Assembly (NCBI GenBank): GCA_025331435.1 | Contig: JAIWNI010000093.1 | Span: 1 to 64,000, forward strand | Direction of reading: 5' to 3' | DNA length: 64,000 nucleotides | Origin: Choanephora cucurbitarum | Lineage: Eukaryota; Mucoromycota; Mucoromycetes; Mucorales; Choanephoraceae | Shown here: piece by piece, positions 44,507-56,279 of the stretch | Numbering within the stretch: position 1 is the first letter of the stretch | Layout: each line of letters starts with the position of its first letter | Made by a program: the position numbers and the translations under genes | The notes under the pieces: generated by a model | The model's database searches: none | What the model was told of the DNA's origin: nothing | The model's input: only the letters and a program-made list of their open reading frames with translations

Positions 44507-46346
44507 AAGCTTATTTCCCCACCCTTTCCCTCTCTCTCTCCTTTCTCTCTCCTTTCTCTCTCTTTTTTAAACTGTATATAAGAGAGAGTGAAATAACACA
44601 ATTCCTAACAACAATAAAAAAAAAGAGAAAAATAAATTATTTTTTTAAACTTCTTTAACCTATACTTCCTCTCCTTCTTCTTGACATTAATTGTTTCTTT
44701 AAGCAACACGTGCTTTTCGCTTTAAAATATAAATTAACTCTGTGTTTAAACATGCTTATTTTGGGAAGAGTTTAAAGCAGCTATTTTTTAAGCCACTCTG
44801 TATAGCTTTGAAATTGAGGTTGAATTGTGAACAGTATATAAGGCACATCTCTATAGCCTGATTGCTGTATAGGGTAGATAGAGTTATTGGAATAGCTATG
44901 CATAACCCTACTTTCTTTTGCCTCGTTTTAGTTTTTTCTGATTCAAGCTATCATTCTACTAGAAAAAAAAACTCTATCTACTTGTCTTTCTCATTATGTC
45001 TGGGCTAACTGATCTTTGTTCATAGTGTTTGAACAATTCTTTCATGTAATCTGTACTCTTACTCCTTAGTTGTGCAACATAGTATGCCATAATTACTGTC
45101 GCCAAAACCTATGGAAAACCTCCTAGTTTTCTGACTAGGATCGATGAAGATCTTAAGTACGCAGTTTCTCTTATCTGTCTTGATTTATTTTAGTTCAGAC
45201 TTCTTGATACTGTCATAAGCAGAGAGTGAGTAAGCTTTGACTCCCTCTTTGCATTCTTTTATCTGTCTACACTAGCCACTCAAATCCAAGACTGCAGCTT
45301 GATTGAAGTGTTCTATGCTCAAGAGACAACCATTTTAGAATAAGCATTCGCCTTTAAGCGCCACAACTCCATGGGATCATGTCTGAATGAAGATTAACGC
45401 TCCTAAGATGAGAGACGAATGTAATTCTATCAATAAAAGTTACTTGGATACTGATGAATAGAGCATCTGTAGAGAAGGCATAAATTACCTTGACAGATTA
45501 AAAACGAATGTTGATCCTCTTGTTCTCAAACAAGACTTGACCAAATACGGCTATCCTTAGCAACTGAAGCAGAGTAATGATTCTCTTTCTTTTTGGCCTT
45601 TGCACAGGACATATGGATCATTTGAATCACTCATGGAAGTCTATTGATTTCGGAGCAACAACACAGCCACGACACAACTATTGCTTCCATGAGATGTTAT
45701 GTAGGGTGATCTTTGGATTGGATATTCACATATGTCTCTTGCCTTAAAAGTATAGGTGTTATGCTTGTATGTACCCAAAAAAAAAAGATATCAACTGCTC
45801 AGTTGATATATCAGCATGATTAGCCCAAAAAAAAAACGGCTGATAGGATGTCATGGTTATCTTCTTGTTATCCTTTCTAAAGTGATATATCTTTTGCATT
45901 ACGGAGTTTATAAAAATGAAATTGGTTTATAAGTTCACTGTATCTTTTAGAGAAGGAAAGCACGCTTCAGTTTGTTACTACAAATAGATACCTCTTTTGA
46001 GCAAAAAGGAAAGGCTGTATGCAATTTACAGAATGATACGATGCTGTCCTTTTAGAATGATCTATTTACTGCTATCCCCTTGTGTCTGTTTTTGATTAAC
46101 AAAAGAGGAAATCAAAAGTTTGGTATCACAAGCAACATACTTCTCTATCAAAAAAGAAATCTGTTGAGAGCTCTTGTTCTTCTTTGTTTATGTACAAAAT
46201 AAGTCATTCTATGTATTTTTATTAAGGCCGTCTTGCCTATCTTAATCAGTCTTTTGTTGTTGTCTTTTAGCATGTTCCATCTCTGTTATAAACCTAAGAT
46301 ATAAAAATGAGCAAGGAAAGAAAGAAATGGGTGTTATAATAGTGGG
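44507..46346. other. intergenic region
   Basis: About 1.8 kb between RHO1 and the Pkr1-like gene. The first 100 bases hold CT-rich 3' sequence of RHO1. No other feature is supported. Confidence 0.45.
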
Positions 46347-46577
46347 TTACCATCGAATAGACACAAAGAGACAGATGGCTAATAACAATAGAGCAATGAC
46401 ATGAGGATTGCCACCTGTCATGAAGATCATGAACAAGAGTGTAGCAAAAAGTGCGTAAAAGGTATAGAACATAATGTTGATCACGCCATTTGCTGTATAG
46501 CCAGGAGTCATAATAGACTTGACAATATCTCCTGCAAGGCCTGTTGTCTCTATTTCTATGTTTTGTTGTTCGGCCAT
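46347..46577 (-). CDS. PKR1: Pkr1-like V-ATPase assembly factor
   Basis: A 76-residue protein with two hydrophobic helices (NIMFYTFYALFATLLFMIF and VIALLLLAICLFVSIRW) preceded by the motif DIVKSIMTPGYTANGV. The pattern of an acidic N-terminus, S-I-x-T-P-G and two helices ending in W matches Pkr1, the small ER membrane protein that with the Vma12/21/22 group assembles the V-ATPase V0 sector. It is shorter than yeast Pkr1 (122 residues), lacking its charged tail. The start is the second methionine of a longer frame, at 46577, chosen because it matches the family's short N-terminus. Single exon. I am fairly sure of the family, less of function. Confidence 0.7.
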   Translation of the reverse strand: MAEQQNIEIETTGLAGDIVKSIMTPGYTANGVINIMFYTFYALFATLLFMIFMTGGNPHVIALLLLAICLFVSIRW

Positions 46578-47192
46578 AATATGAAGAAAAAAAAAATAAT
46601 AGCAGAGCGTGTATTGTAAAGCTTTCTTTTTTGTTCGTTTTTCAGCCTCAGCGCGTTTCTTCAAATCTATTTATGCATCTCTCATTGTTAGATACGCCCT
46701 CATTTAGGATTCTAGTATAACTTTGGTGTAGCATTACAAACAGAGTGAGAAAGAAAAACAAACAACAGTAGCCGAAATCAAACATCTTGTTTGCTAAGAA
46801 AAATGAAATTAAATAAGTTAGAGTTTGTTAAAGTAGACAGCCATTTGTTCTAGAAAAAAGAGAAAGAGATAACAAGCATCGAGACTGTATGTGATATCGA
46901 AAAAGAAGGAGTAAGATTACACTAAAAAAGGCCAAATGAAATAGCTAAAGCAGTCAATATTGTATATGAGTGTAAACAAACAAAAAAAAAAAGCTTAAAC
47001 CACATTTAGTTTTTTCTTTCCTGTGTATTTTTCTCACTCTATCTTTCTCTTTTTTATTTTTATTATTTTCTTCTCTTTCTCTCCCTATTATTGTCAATTC
47101 AAGTAGTTTAAGAAACAAGTAAGCTAATCTACCGATTAAAAAGAGATATCAAAGACTAATAAGAAGCCCAAAAGTGGATCAATCAGTTTCGT
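46578..47192. other. divergent promoter region
   Basis: About 600 bases between the divergently transcribed Pkr1-like and caleosin genes, with a long T-rich stretch at 47010-47090 ahead of the caleosin gene. No further element is recognised. Confidence 0.45.
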
Positions 47193-48999
47193 ATGATGAA
47201 AGGGAACTCCTATTCAATCAACCGGTAAGCTATATTATATGTGTCAGAGTTTTCCGATGCTCATAGTCCAATAAAGGGTATACAAAGACACCTCAAATTC
47301 TGGGACAAGAAAGATAAAGGATACATTACACCAATTGATACTATTTCAGGTAATCTAATCTGACTTTTTCAGTGTGTACGCCCTTCATTAATGCATAATC
47401 CTAGGTTTCATGACACTGGGTTACAACATGATATTCAGCATTACAGTTGGCGGAATGATTGGTGTGTTCCTGTCGCTTTCTACTCAGACTGGCTGGATTC
47501 CTGATCCTCTTTGCCGGTCCAATGTTAACCGAATCATGTCATTGACTAAGGAACAAACAAGTTCAGGTGCATTTGATGAACAAGGTGTTCTTATACCAGA
47601 CCAATTTGAACAACTGTTTCAGAAGTATGCTAAATCCGATCCCTCTGGCAATACTATCACACTCTTGGAATTCGTTCATATGACAAAAGAACAAGAGAAG
47701 TTGAACTATCGCCCAAGTGCTTGGTAAAGTCATACTGACCCCTTTGCTGTCCAAAAATAAATGGCTAACACTCTGTCTATTTCTATAGGGCTGCTGGTAT
47801 GATTGAATTGATGACAGCATACTTCTTTGTAGGTCACCGTGGAACTCTTTTCAAACAAGATGTTCGTGCAGCTTATGATGTGAGTGTTTTGAAACACTTT
47901 GTTAATTCTTGATACAATTGACATGTGATTATGTTTATAGGGTACTTTGTTTTATCGGTTAGAGGATACCAACCGCTATGTGACTCAGAACCAAAGCTTA
48001 CAAGGTTCTTATCTTGCTAAGCCTAATAGCATGTTCAGTATCAAATCCTTTCAGAACCGTCTTCAACCATTGTATGACGAAGCACAAACAAGATCATCAC
48101 GCATGTTGTCTTACTATCAGTTCGATGATTGGATGCATCAAGTTCAACAGAGTACATTACTCCCGCGTGTCTTAAAAAATCGTCAGTTTGGTGTTCGAGG
48201 CGTACATACACCTAAGCTAGTTCAGAAGAAAAGACCCATGCCAGAAGAACTAGATAACCTGATGCCAGAAGGATTAACAGGTGTTGCGGCTGAAGAGCAA
48301 CCAACCGAAGTTGCTATCCTTCCACAAAACTATCTTAGTTCTTCTTTTCTTAGTAAATCAGATATGGATTCCTATAGTAATAATTTTACCTTGAGTGGCG
48401 TCAAGGGATCTTCCTACTCAGAGTCAGATAGCTACAGTCCCTTGTTGATATCCGATTCTGTCTTGGGTGTCCCTGAAACCGTGCCTGAAGAGATCTCTAA
48501 AGCTTCTGCCTATGACTATGCACCTTCTTTAACAAAATCGGTTTCTACTTCTTCCAACGATTCAGCCTTACAAGAGACTCCCTTGATGACAGGATTTCTT
48601 CGTGAAGATCAAGACAATTGGTTGACTGAAGGCATGGGGTTAACAGGTGTTCAGACAGAAGGAACCAAGGATCCATCATTTTCAGAGACAATCACTCCAC
48701 CTACTACTTTAGATACAACCGAGCCTATTCTACAACAAGAAGAAGAAGAAGTGACAGCAGCTGGCTTGGTAACTGAAGAACAATCAAATGATTCCATTGA
48801 ACCTTCCATCACACCTCCACCTGAAGAACAACCATATGTCAGTAAGCCTATGGCACCTACTCAAGAGAGAAAGAATAAGAAAAAGAAAAACAAAAAGAAC
48901 ACGTCTGGCCAAATATCGCCTCAAAATGATGCTGAATTGAGTCTTGAGCAGAATGCTAATTCACCTATTCATGATTCTTGGGGAATCACTCAACATTAG
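47193..48999 (+). CDS. caleosin-domain protein with long C-terminal extension
   Basis: Caleosins are calcium-binding, lipid-droplet- or ER-associated, heme-dependent peroxygenases. The exons are 47193-47224, 47267-47349, 47405-47723, 47789-47879 and 47941-48999. After IQRHLKFWD, which supplies the conserved His, comes the EF-hand DKKDKGYITPID. Then come GFMTLGYNMIFSITVGGMIG (the membrane-inserting helix, but without the proline knot seen in plants), TKEQTSSGAFDEQG, FEQLFQKYAKSD and AYDGTLFYRLEDTNRY, all caleosin-type blocks. The last about 310 residues are not part of the family: acidic, Ser/Thr-rich, with three short LTGV-like repeats and a basic KKKKNKKN near the end. The first exon is uncertain: the ATG at 47193 splices in frame to TCCAATAAAG at 47267, but a different upstream frame (SYDERELLFNQP) is also open. 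The domain assignment is firm; the N-terminus is not. Confidence 0.8.
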
Positions 49000-49155
49000 T
49001 TACAAAATTAAGCTCTGATCTCTCATTCTGTTTGGAAATAAACCTTGAAGTAGTATACATTTTATGTACAAAAAAAAAGAAAAAAAAAACGACAAACAAT
49101 CTTGCATTTTTTTTTATTTCTTGATATGTCGAGTATGTAAGAATTGAGGGAAAAA

Positions 49156-52100
49156 CTAATAAATGTTGAACGAATGATCAATAGGAAACATCCACTTGTT
49201 TCTTCTTCTTCTTACCTTTTTCTTTGAGCGAGTAGATGGTAAGCGTTCTTCATTGCCCACTCTTAATGAAGAAGAAGAATTGGTTATAGGTATCATTTGA
49301 CTTCGTCTCAACTTGCCAGGTGTACCTATCTGCCCTAACTTCTCTACCATTCTTCCAAAGAAATGAGTAGAGCGTGATCCGGAAGTACGATTAGGCCCAG
49401 ACAACAGACCTGCTGCTGTCACCATGGTGGAAGAAGAAGAGGGGATGGATGTAGTCGAACTCAAGGGATTCGGTAAGAGTTCAGCAGAGGGTAAGCCTAC
49501 GGACGATTTCATTGAGCTGGATCGATGGACAGACGAATGTCTCTGAGCCAACCGAAAGATCATAGACTCTGTATTTGTTCCGCCAATGGAGGGCCTTCGA
49601 CTGCTACAGGCACTATGACAGCTTTCACTGAGACTGGTGGAAGGTGAGTAGAAGACAGGCGACAACAGTTCAGTGGGAGTCGACACGACCGCATGATGAT
49701 GCTTAAAGAGAGAAAGAGCAGAATGGGTATTGACAGGGGTAGCAATGGGCGTGGTCGCTACTGGGTTGTGAGATGCCATCTTTCTCTTCTTACTTGCGTA
49801 TTGATAGTGCGAGGCAGAACCATGGCGATGCATGCTGTTGGCTCTTGCTGTCAAGATGGGTGTTGTGCAAACATCATCAAACTTAGTATCTACAGATTTA
49901 CATCGGGTATGGTATTGATTGAATTTGCGTTGAGACCATTTCTCAGAGACACTGTTGGAGAAGAATTCACGTAGATCGCCAATGCTCGATTGGGATCGTA
50001 GACCAGGTGAACGTGCTCCATGGTCTATTGGGTGAGGCATCAGCTCAAGTGCGGGGAGTTCTTGGTTTGAGCTGAAGATAGGGTGAGATGCTCTATGATT
50101 TGAACGATTGGGTTGTCGGTTAAAAATGGCAGATTGAGAGAGGCTGGTGGATCCGCTGGGCATGGGGTACTCAATGGGCACAGAGGGATCAAGAGCGGTA
50201 CAGACATCTACATGCTTGGAGGTTGTATTTCTTGATTGTGCATGTTGATCGAAACTAGAGACAAAAAGCTGTTCAAGCAGATATTCGTTTGAGTCCACAC
50301 TTTTTGAATAAAGACGCTTGGACTTTCGGATTGCGTTGGTGAGTGCTTCTACCCAGACATTTTTCTCAAGTTCACACATGGCACTTAGTTCCAATGTGTT
50401 GTCTTCACTGTGTAGCAACCATGTATAAGAGATAGTACCTAGATACAAATGAATGACTTGTTATTCTAGAGAAGAGGATGATCTTACCTTCTACGTTCGG
50501 TAGATTTTCAATATCGAATTTACGTAAGGGAAACCAATATCGAGGTTCATACTGATTATGCTTTTTGGCTTTGGCCATGATCATATAATGATCAAATAAA
50601 GCACATCCAATACGCTTTGGCTTGTTGTCTAAGTTAGACCTAACCTCTAATGTACCTATCAGAGAGCAAACGCCTAATGTACTAAACCATCTTTTCGGTA
50701 AACACCAATCTGAATCAAGACGTGAAAGGAATAAGGCTGTCTTCCGTTTTGCTTCCATCTTTGATTTCTCATCATTGATCTTGGAGGCAATGGCATGTAT
50801 CAAATTTTGAGCTTCTGACAATAGCTCATATTCTTCTGAATCCTTTTGTGTTGCCTTAGTGACCGTCTGAAGCAAAAGACGGTATCGAAAAATCCGTTGA
50901 AAGGGAATGATCATGTAGTCGTCGAACTTGAGTCGACTGAAGCCAAAAGAGACTCGATGAAATGTATGGAGTCGTTCAATCAGATTGGAGAATTCAACGT
51001 TGTTTTGTAAGAGCTCATTGTAGACAGAGGCTGCATGATCCTGTCTGACGCAATAATCCAGATAGATATCGAATTTGGGTGCCCATTCAACAAAACAAGC
51101 CGCAATGTTCTTGAGATTACCTTTGTAGCAGATACCGTTCTTTTTCTCTTCTTCTGTTCCATGCGCATCTACTAATGCTTCCATAAACTTTTCCTGAAAG
51201 CTAAAAATATCCATAGCATTGCGTACAAGGACGTCGATTTCTTCAGCTGAAATACAGGATGATTCTTGAATAATGGCAAAAAAGTGCTAATTTGTTTCGA
51301 ACAAAAAAGAAACATCAGTCTAAACTGTCCCCCCCTCTTTTCCTTCATCCCTTTACTTTTTTTGAATTTAAAAATAACAGTAATGAGATAAATTTTGTTA
51401 CTTACTGTGCAAAGAATACCAAGATCTCGACTGTAAGTTTCTTCTGTGTCCATAAGCTCTTTGATTGCATTGATACGCTTGATGGATCTTCTCTGCTCCA
51501 ATGATTTTATTTCATTTTTGTCTTGATCTTCAATTGCGTCTAGTTGCTTATTAAACATCTCTTCTTCTTCCTCCTCCTCGGCTGATAAAGCTTCTTCCAT
51601 AGTGATAAACCTTGATTGACTGATGTTGAGTATATCATGTTTTGTTTTCTTCATGATAGCAGAAGCAGATGGAAGTGTCAGTGTTGGTGGTTGGTGTATG
51701 AATGAAGGAGCAGGTGGCTGTTTGGGTTCTTTTTCTTCTCGAGAATCATCTTCGTCTTCGGGGATTATTTTCTGTTCGCGTGAAATCATATGCAGAGAAG
51801 AGGAAGATGAGGCAAGAGAATTCTTTTTGGGTTCTGTTGTGATAGCCAGCTTCCTTTGTATGCTTCTGCTCAGTTCCTCCATTGAGGCACGCTGTTGACT
51901 ATAGTACTCAGTAGTGGACATATCAGGTATACTGTGTCGACTCGGTTGGTACGCATGATGACTTTTCCTTCTGCTTCGACTGACAGGACGATCATCAGCT
52001 GAATCAAATGAAGAGGGTGACCGAAGTAGATCAGATACTGGGTTTCTCTCAGCTGGTACGATGATAGATGATCGAGATGTAGCTGAAGTTGAGTGTGCAT

Positions 52101-52383
52101 CTATAGAGACTGATTTGCTGATCAATGTCAAGTCGCCAGTTGAATGGTGATATTCCTCGTTATTAAATATGGAGGATGACTCGGAATTTATGTCGCTGGA
52201 GTCTGATATGTAGCCTCTATAGTTTATGCCAGATGAATTGATTTTATGGTTGAGAACAGGTATAAGGTCTTTCTCTAAACGATCACTAGTATCGTTTGAA
52301 GCGTCTCTTTCTGATGTATCCGGAGATATTTTGTTGTCAGAAACCAAGTACTCAGCTGAATTGTTTATCAAAGCATCTGCCAT
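49156..52383 (-). CDS. DH-PH Rho guanine nucleotide exchange factor
   Basis: Activates a Rho-family GTPase by releasing GDP. Three exons, 52383-51406, 51286-50488 and 50438-49156, all in phase, encode 1019 residues. The N-terminal 300 residues are serine-rich and disordered. The DH domain begins with KRINAIKELMDTEETYSRDL near residue 303 and includes FVEWAPKFDIYLDYCVRQD, FDDYMIIPFQRIFRYRLLLQ (the CR3 helix, the most conserved part of DH domains) and AIASKINDEK. A PH domain follows, with GTLEVRS, RIGCALFDHYMIMAK, YWFPLRKFDIENLP and WVEALTNAIRKSK. The C-terminal 400 residues are low complexity with many phospho-type serines. There is no DEP, CNH or BAR domain, so it is not a plain Rom1/Rom2 ortholog. 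Which GTPase it acts on is not shown; RHO1 lies 4.6 kb away. Confidence 0.9.
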
Positions 52384-53661
52384 ATTTGGTTTTTTTTTAA
52401 AAAAAATTACACTGCCTTTTCTCGTAATTAAAAACCTTTTTTTTTGTAAGCAGTGGAAAAAGAGAGAAAGAAAAGAAAAAGAAGTTAAGGGAGAAAGAGA
52501 GAAAGAAAGAATGGGAAGAAAGGATGGATATATCTAAAATCATACTTGCAGCCATTATTGTCCACTCTCCTTCCTTTCTTGTTCCTTTTCACACTTAATC
52601 TTATTTTAATGTTCCGGATTCACCTTATTGAAACATAATGAACATCGTAAACTTAACAGAGTGTATTTCTATCTCTTTTTAACAATCGATTAGCTAACTT
52701 CACTAAACTTGGCTCTCTAAAGTATAATTCCTCTCTCTATTTAGCATAGAAACAGTTGTTTGCTATAACAGCTATAAACACAAGTACTGCACTTGCCTGA
52801 GGAAAATGAAAGGAAGAGGTTTATCTAAAGAGTCTTACATTGCCTGTTTCAATAAGCTGTCAAAGTAGATGGCCTGTTCTAATTTTTAAGAGTTTTCTAA
52901 CGATGGATAAATGGTTTTTGTAACCTTGAATGGCTAGTTCACTATTTAGCAGCCTAGAGTATTCCTTATGATTATCCGTTTAAAAGAAGCAAAGAAAAAG
53001 AAAGGTTGCTTTGAATACAAGCTGGCTCTAGAAGATGAATTTGCTGATCTTCTTCTTTAATGCTATCGATCAGATAAAAGGATAATTATGAAAGTGACTC
53101 AATACACCAAAGTAAAGACGTTGCAATCCTTGTCTATTCTTGGGAGCTGTTTTACTAATCGAATTGCCTGTTGAAACTTGAAAGAGCCTAATGGTACTTG
53201 TAGTAGATAGCATTGTAAGATCAATAGAGACTTTACAATAGCTTGTATGCAATGCCACTGAATCAATTTCCATGCAGGTTTTAAATTCTATATGGTTCCC
53301 TTATTATGCTACAACTATACTCTACCATGCTAATTTCTGCATGGATCTTATGGTGGTCAAAGTATCATTGAATTAAAGTATGTATTTCATAACTTAGTCT
53401 TAAAAAAAGCACTAAGAAGAAGGCTGTTTCTAATTGTGCTTCAATGCTCATTTGAACTACGTCAAGACAAAGTGTATGCATTTGATCTATAGGAGTCCAA
53501 GGCTTTGATCAAAGCGTAATTGATTATTATCAAACAACTAATTCTCAAACCCTCCCTATATCTCTTTGTATAATCCCTTTTTTGTTATTTATTATCTGAA
53601 GAGCGTCTTTTTATAGCTTTTGAAATAATATACATAATTCAAGAAAAAAAAAACGGCAAAA
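52384..53661. other. intergenic region
   Basis: About 1.3 kb between the RhoGEF start and the kinase stop (both minus-strand). It contains a poly-T/poly-A stretch at 52391-52408 near the RhoGEF start and a purine-rich segment at 52456-52520 (CT-rich on the coding strand, typical of leaders). No other gene is supported. Confidence 0.45.
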
Positions 53662-56060
53662 CTATAGTAAATGAGACACGTCTTCAAACAAGGTCCTGAC
53701 TGTGCCGGGTAGTTCTCTCTCAACAGACACAAGCGACTTTTGTAATGATTCTACTGCAGCTAAACTTTTATGGTTTTTACACTTTCTTTGAAGCTATGTG
53801 ATTTTCTTTTTAGTTTCAATCATCATCATCAAATTGGTTCACTTACTTGATCCAAGAGAGGCAGTATAGATTCCAATAGTGAGTTATCACCTTGATGTCT
53901 AACAGAAGATACTGTACTAACACTTCTTGACGAAGGTGACTTGTTGGGTAATGGTGGCAAGGGATTGGTGCATGATGGGGCTAGGCTACTTCGCTTACTG
54001 CTATTATCACTATTGCGTGAATAAATACCATTAGGTTCATTTGCTCGGATAGTATTCTGACTAGCATCGTCATAATCACTTGAGTTGTGCCGAATTTGTG
54101 TTGACTGCATTTTTGTCTAGAGAAATCTATATCAGCCACAAATTATACAGTCACTGTAGTCTACATACCATGATCTCACTGACTCTAGAGGAAGAAGAGG
54201 AAGAGTATGGAGATGAACTAACAAAGTTTGAACTTGTTGTGCGTGGTAGTTGAGGTGGTTGGGGTCTACCCTCTGTAGCAAGTGTGTTTACTGAATATTG
54301 ACTAGGCGAATTATGGATTGGAAGAGGTGCTTTAGGTACTGGCATTGGTGGTGCTTTGACAGTACCAAAGTCCCAAGCATCATCATATTCTATATCGACA
54401 CTATAAAAAGGAAACACAATAGATGAGTATCATAAGAAACCCACCAAAAAAGAAAAAAAAATAAACTCTTACTCTCTTTCATCTTCAGAATAGTCCTCAT
54501 CACGTCCATTGATATTGATCCATCGTTCATGACCTTCAATTAACTCAGTTAAATAGGCAATCTTCTTACTGTTCTTGATAAATTTATGCTTCAACAATTC
54601 TCTAGCAGAAGGGCGCTAAAAGGGAGTGTTAGCTTTCTTGTGTTACATTTCTTTAAAGGGTAACACTTTACATTTGCGGGATTTGTTTGTAAGCATAAAC
54701 TGACAAAATCCCGAAAAGCTTTACTGTGAGGAGGGCCTAATGTAGGAGGCTCGTTTTTTGGTATATGAAATAAGACCTTCATAGGGTGCATCTTGGCATA
54801 AGGTGGTTCACCATTAGCTAGTTCAATAGCTGTGATTCCCAAAGACCAAATATCAGCTTTGTAGTCATATCCTGACTGCTTAATAACTTCAGGAGCCATC
54901 CAGAACTAGACAGATAATAAATGAATTAATATGTAGAACAAGAAACAATGCTTCTCGCTTACTGGTGTTCCCACAAACGTGTTTTTCTTTGTCAAAGTAG
55001 CAGTGATCTAAATTTTATTATTATTATTTTAAGGAAGAGTGATGTAAGCGATTTTTTTCTTCATGTGTTTTTGGTTTACCTAATTTGGAGACTTACTTGT
55101 CCTGAGACACCAAAATCTGCCAGTTTAACTTTTAGGTTTCAAGAAGAAAGAGAGAGAGAGAGCGATATTCAGCTTTTTGATATTTTTCATAAGTATCTCA
55201 ATCATCATTTACCTTCACCATTTGAACTAAGAAGAATGTTGGCGGCTAAAATAGAGTGTTAGATCATCCTACTGTGACATTCTAATGCGTTTCTACCTTT
55301 TATATCTATATAGGCAATTCGTGAGATTCTTTTTCTTCTGTTTTGGTTGTCAACTTACCTCTATGCAATTTACCCTCATTGTGAAGATAGTCTAATCCTT
55401 TAAGTAATTCCTTTACAATAATGGCGATGTATTCTTCTCTAATTGTTCCCATTTTCATCTATTTATCAGGTTAGTTTCTGAAGACTTGGCCAACAATAAA
55501 GAAACTACAAACCAAGTCGCTACAAGATCCTCCTGAGCAGTATTCCATAATAATCCATAACCCAGTGCCCTTGAGATATGAGCCATGATACCTATATGAT
55601 TTTTTTTTAGGGAGATGAGTTTTTTTCTGTATTTTCCTACTCTTCAACTAACATTTACTTTGTAACAAAAGGTGAATCTAACTGTGAAAGAATGGCAATT
55701 TCTTGTTGAATATCGTCAATTTCATCTTCGGCACTTTCAAGATCAATAATCTTGATGGCTACTGGCTTGTTTGTTCTTCGGTCCAGACTACAGTATGTAT
55801 ATATGAGTTATCTGTTCATCACAATTGAAAACTTCTTTTTATTACCCCTTGAAGACTTCACCAAAGGAACCTTTGCCTGTTAATTTAACAAGACGTTAAT
55901 GGCCATGATTGTTTTGATAGACATCATCTAAACTCTTACCAATACGTTCTTGCTTCACATAAAAAAGCTCTGGGTCTGCTGTTTGACTTGAAACGTTCTG
56001 TCATATAAAATTTATGCGTAAGTCTTTCAAAGTCACTTGTAATTATTATTGTTTTACCAT
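53662..56060 (-). CDS. STE20-family GCK-III protein kinase (MST3/Sid1/Kic1-like)
   Basis: A serine/threonine kinase of germinal-centre subgroup III, acting in polarity, septation and morphogenesis upstream of NDR kinases. It has many short exons on the minus strand: the ATG alone (56060-56058), 55997-55940 ([19 protein letters not shown]), then the G-loop [31 protein letters not shown], the hinge [22 protein letters not shown], a 9-nt exon 55297-55305 that completes HRDIKAANILL, the DFG segment ADFGVSGQ, the activation loop [17 protein letters not shown] and the end of the domain, [21 protein letters not shown] serine-rich linker follows. A last exon ends at 53662 ([20 protein letters not shown]), reached by the GTAAGT after LLDQ. 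All catalytic residues are present. GCK-III is assigned from the [16 protein letters not shown] signature. Confidence 0.93.
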
Positions 56061-56279
56061 ATTTATTTAAGAAATGTGTGTGTGTGTGCGTAAATGGTTA
56101 TATGTTTGTTGTATATAAAAGAAAAGAAAGAGAGTATTATGAAGAAGAAGAAGAAGAAAAAGGAAAATAACAATAATACTAATAAAAAAAAGGGAGATAG
56201 AAAGGAGGAAGCAAAACTTTAAAAAAAAAAGTTAGGGACAACCAAATTTGGATTTACAGTAAACATTTGAATTGTCTCC

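Noticed and set aside
48200..48999. Caleosin tail as a separate gene
   Set aside because: It is in one continuous frame with the caleosin core from 47941 and has no promoter or start of its own.
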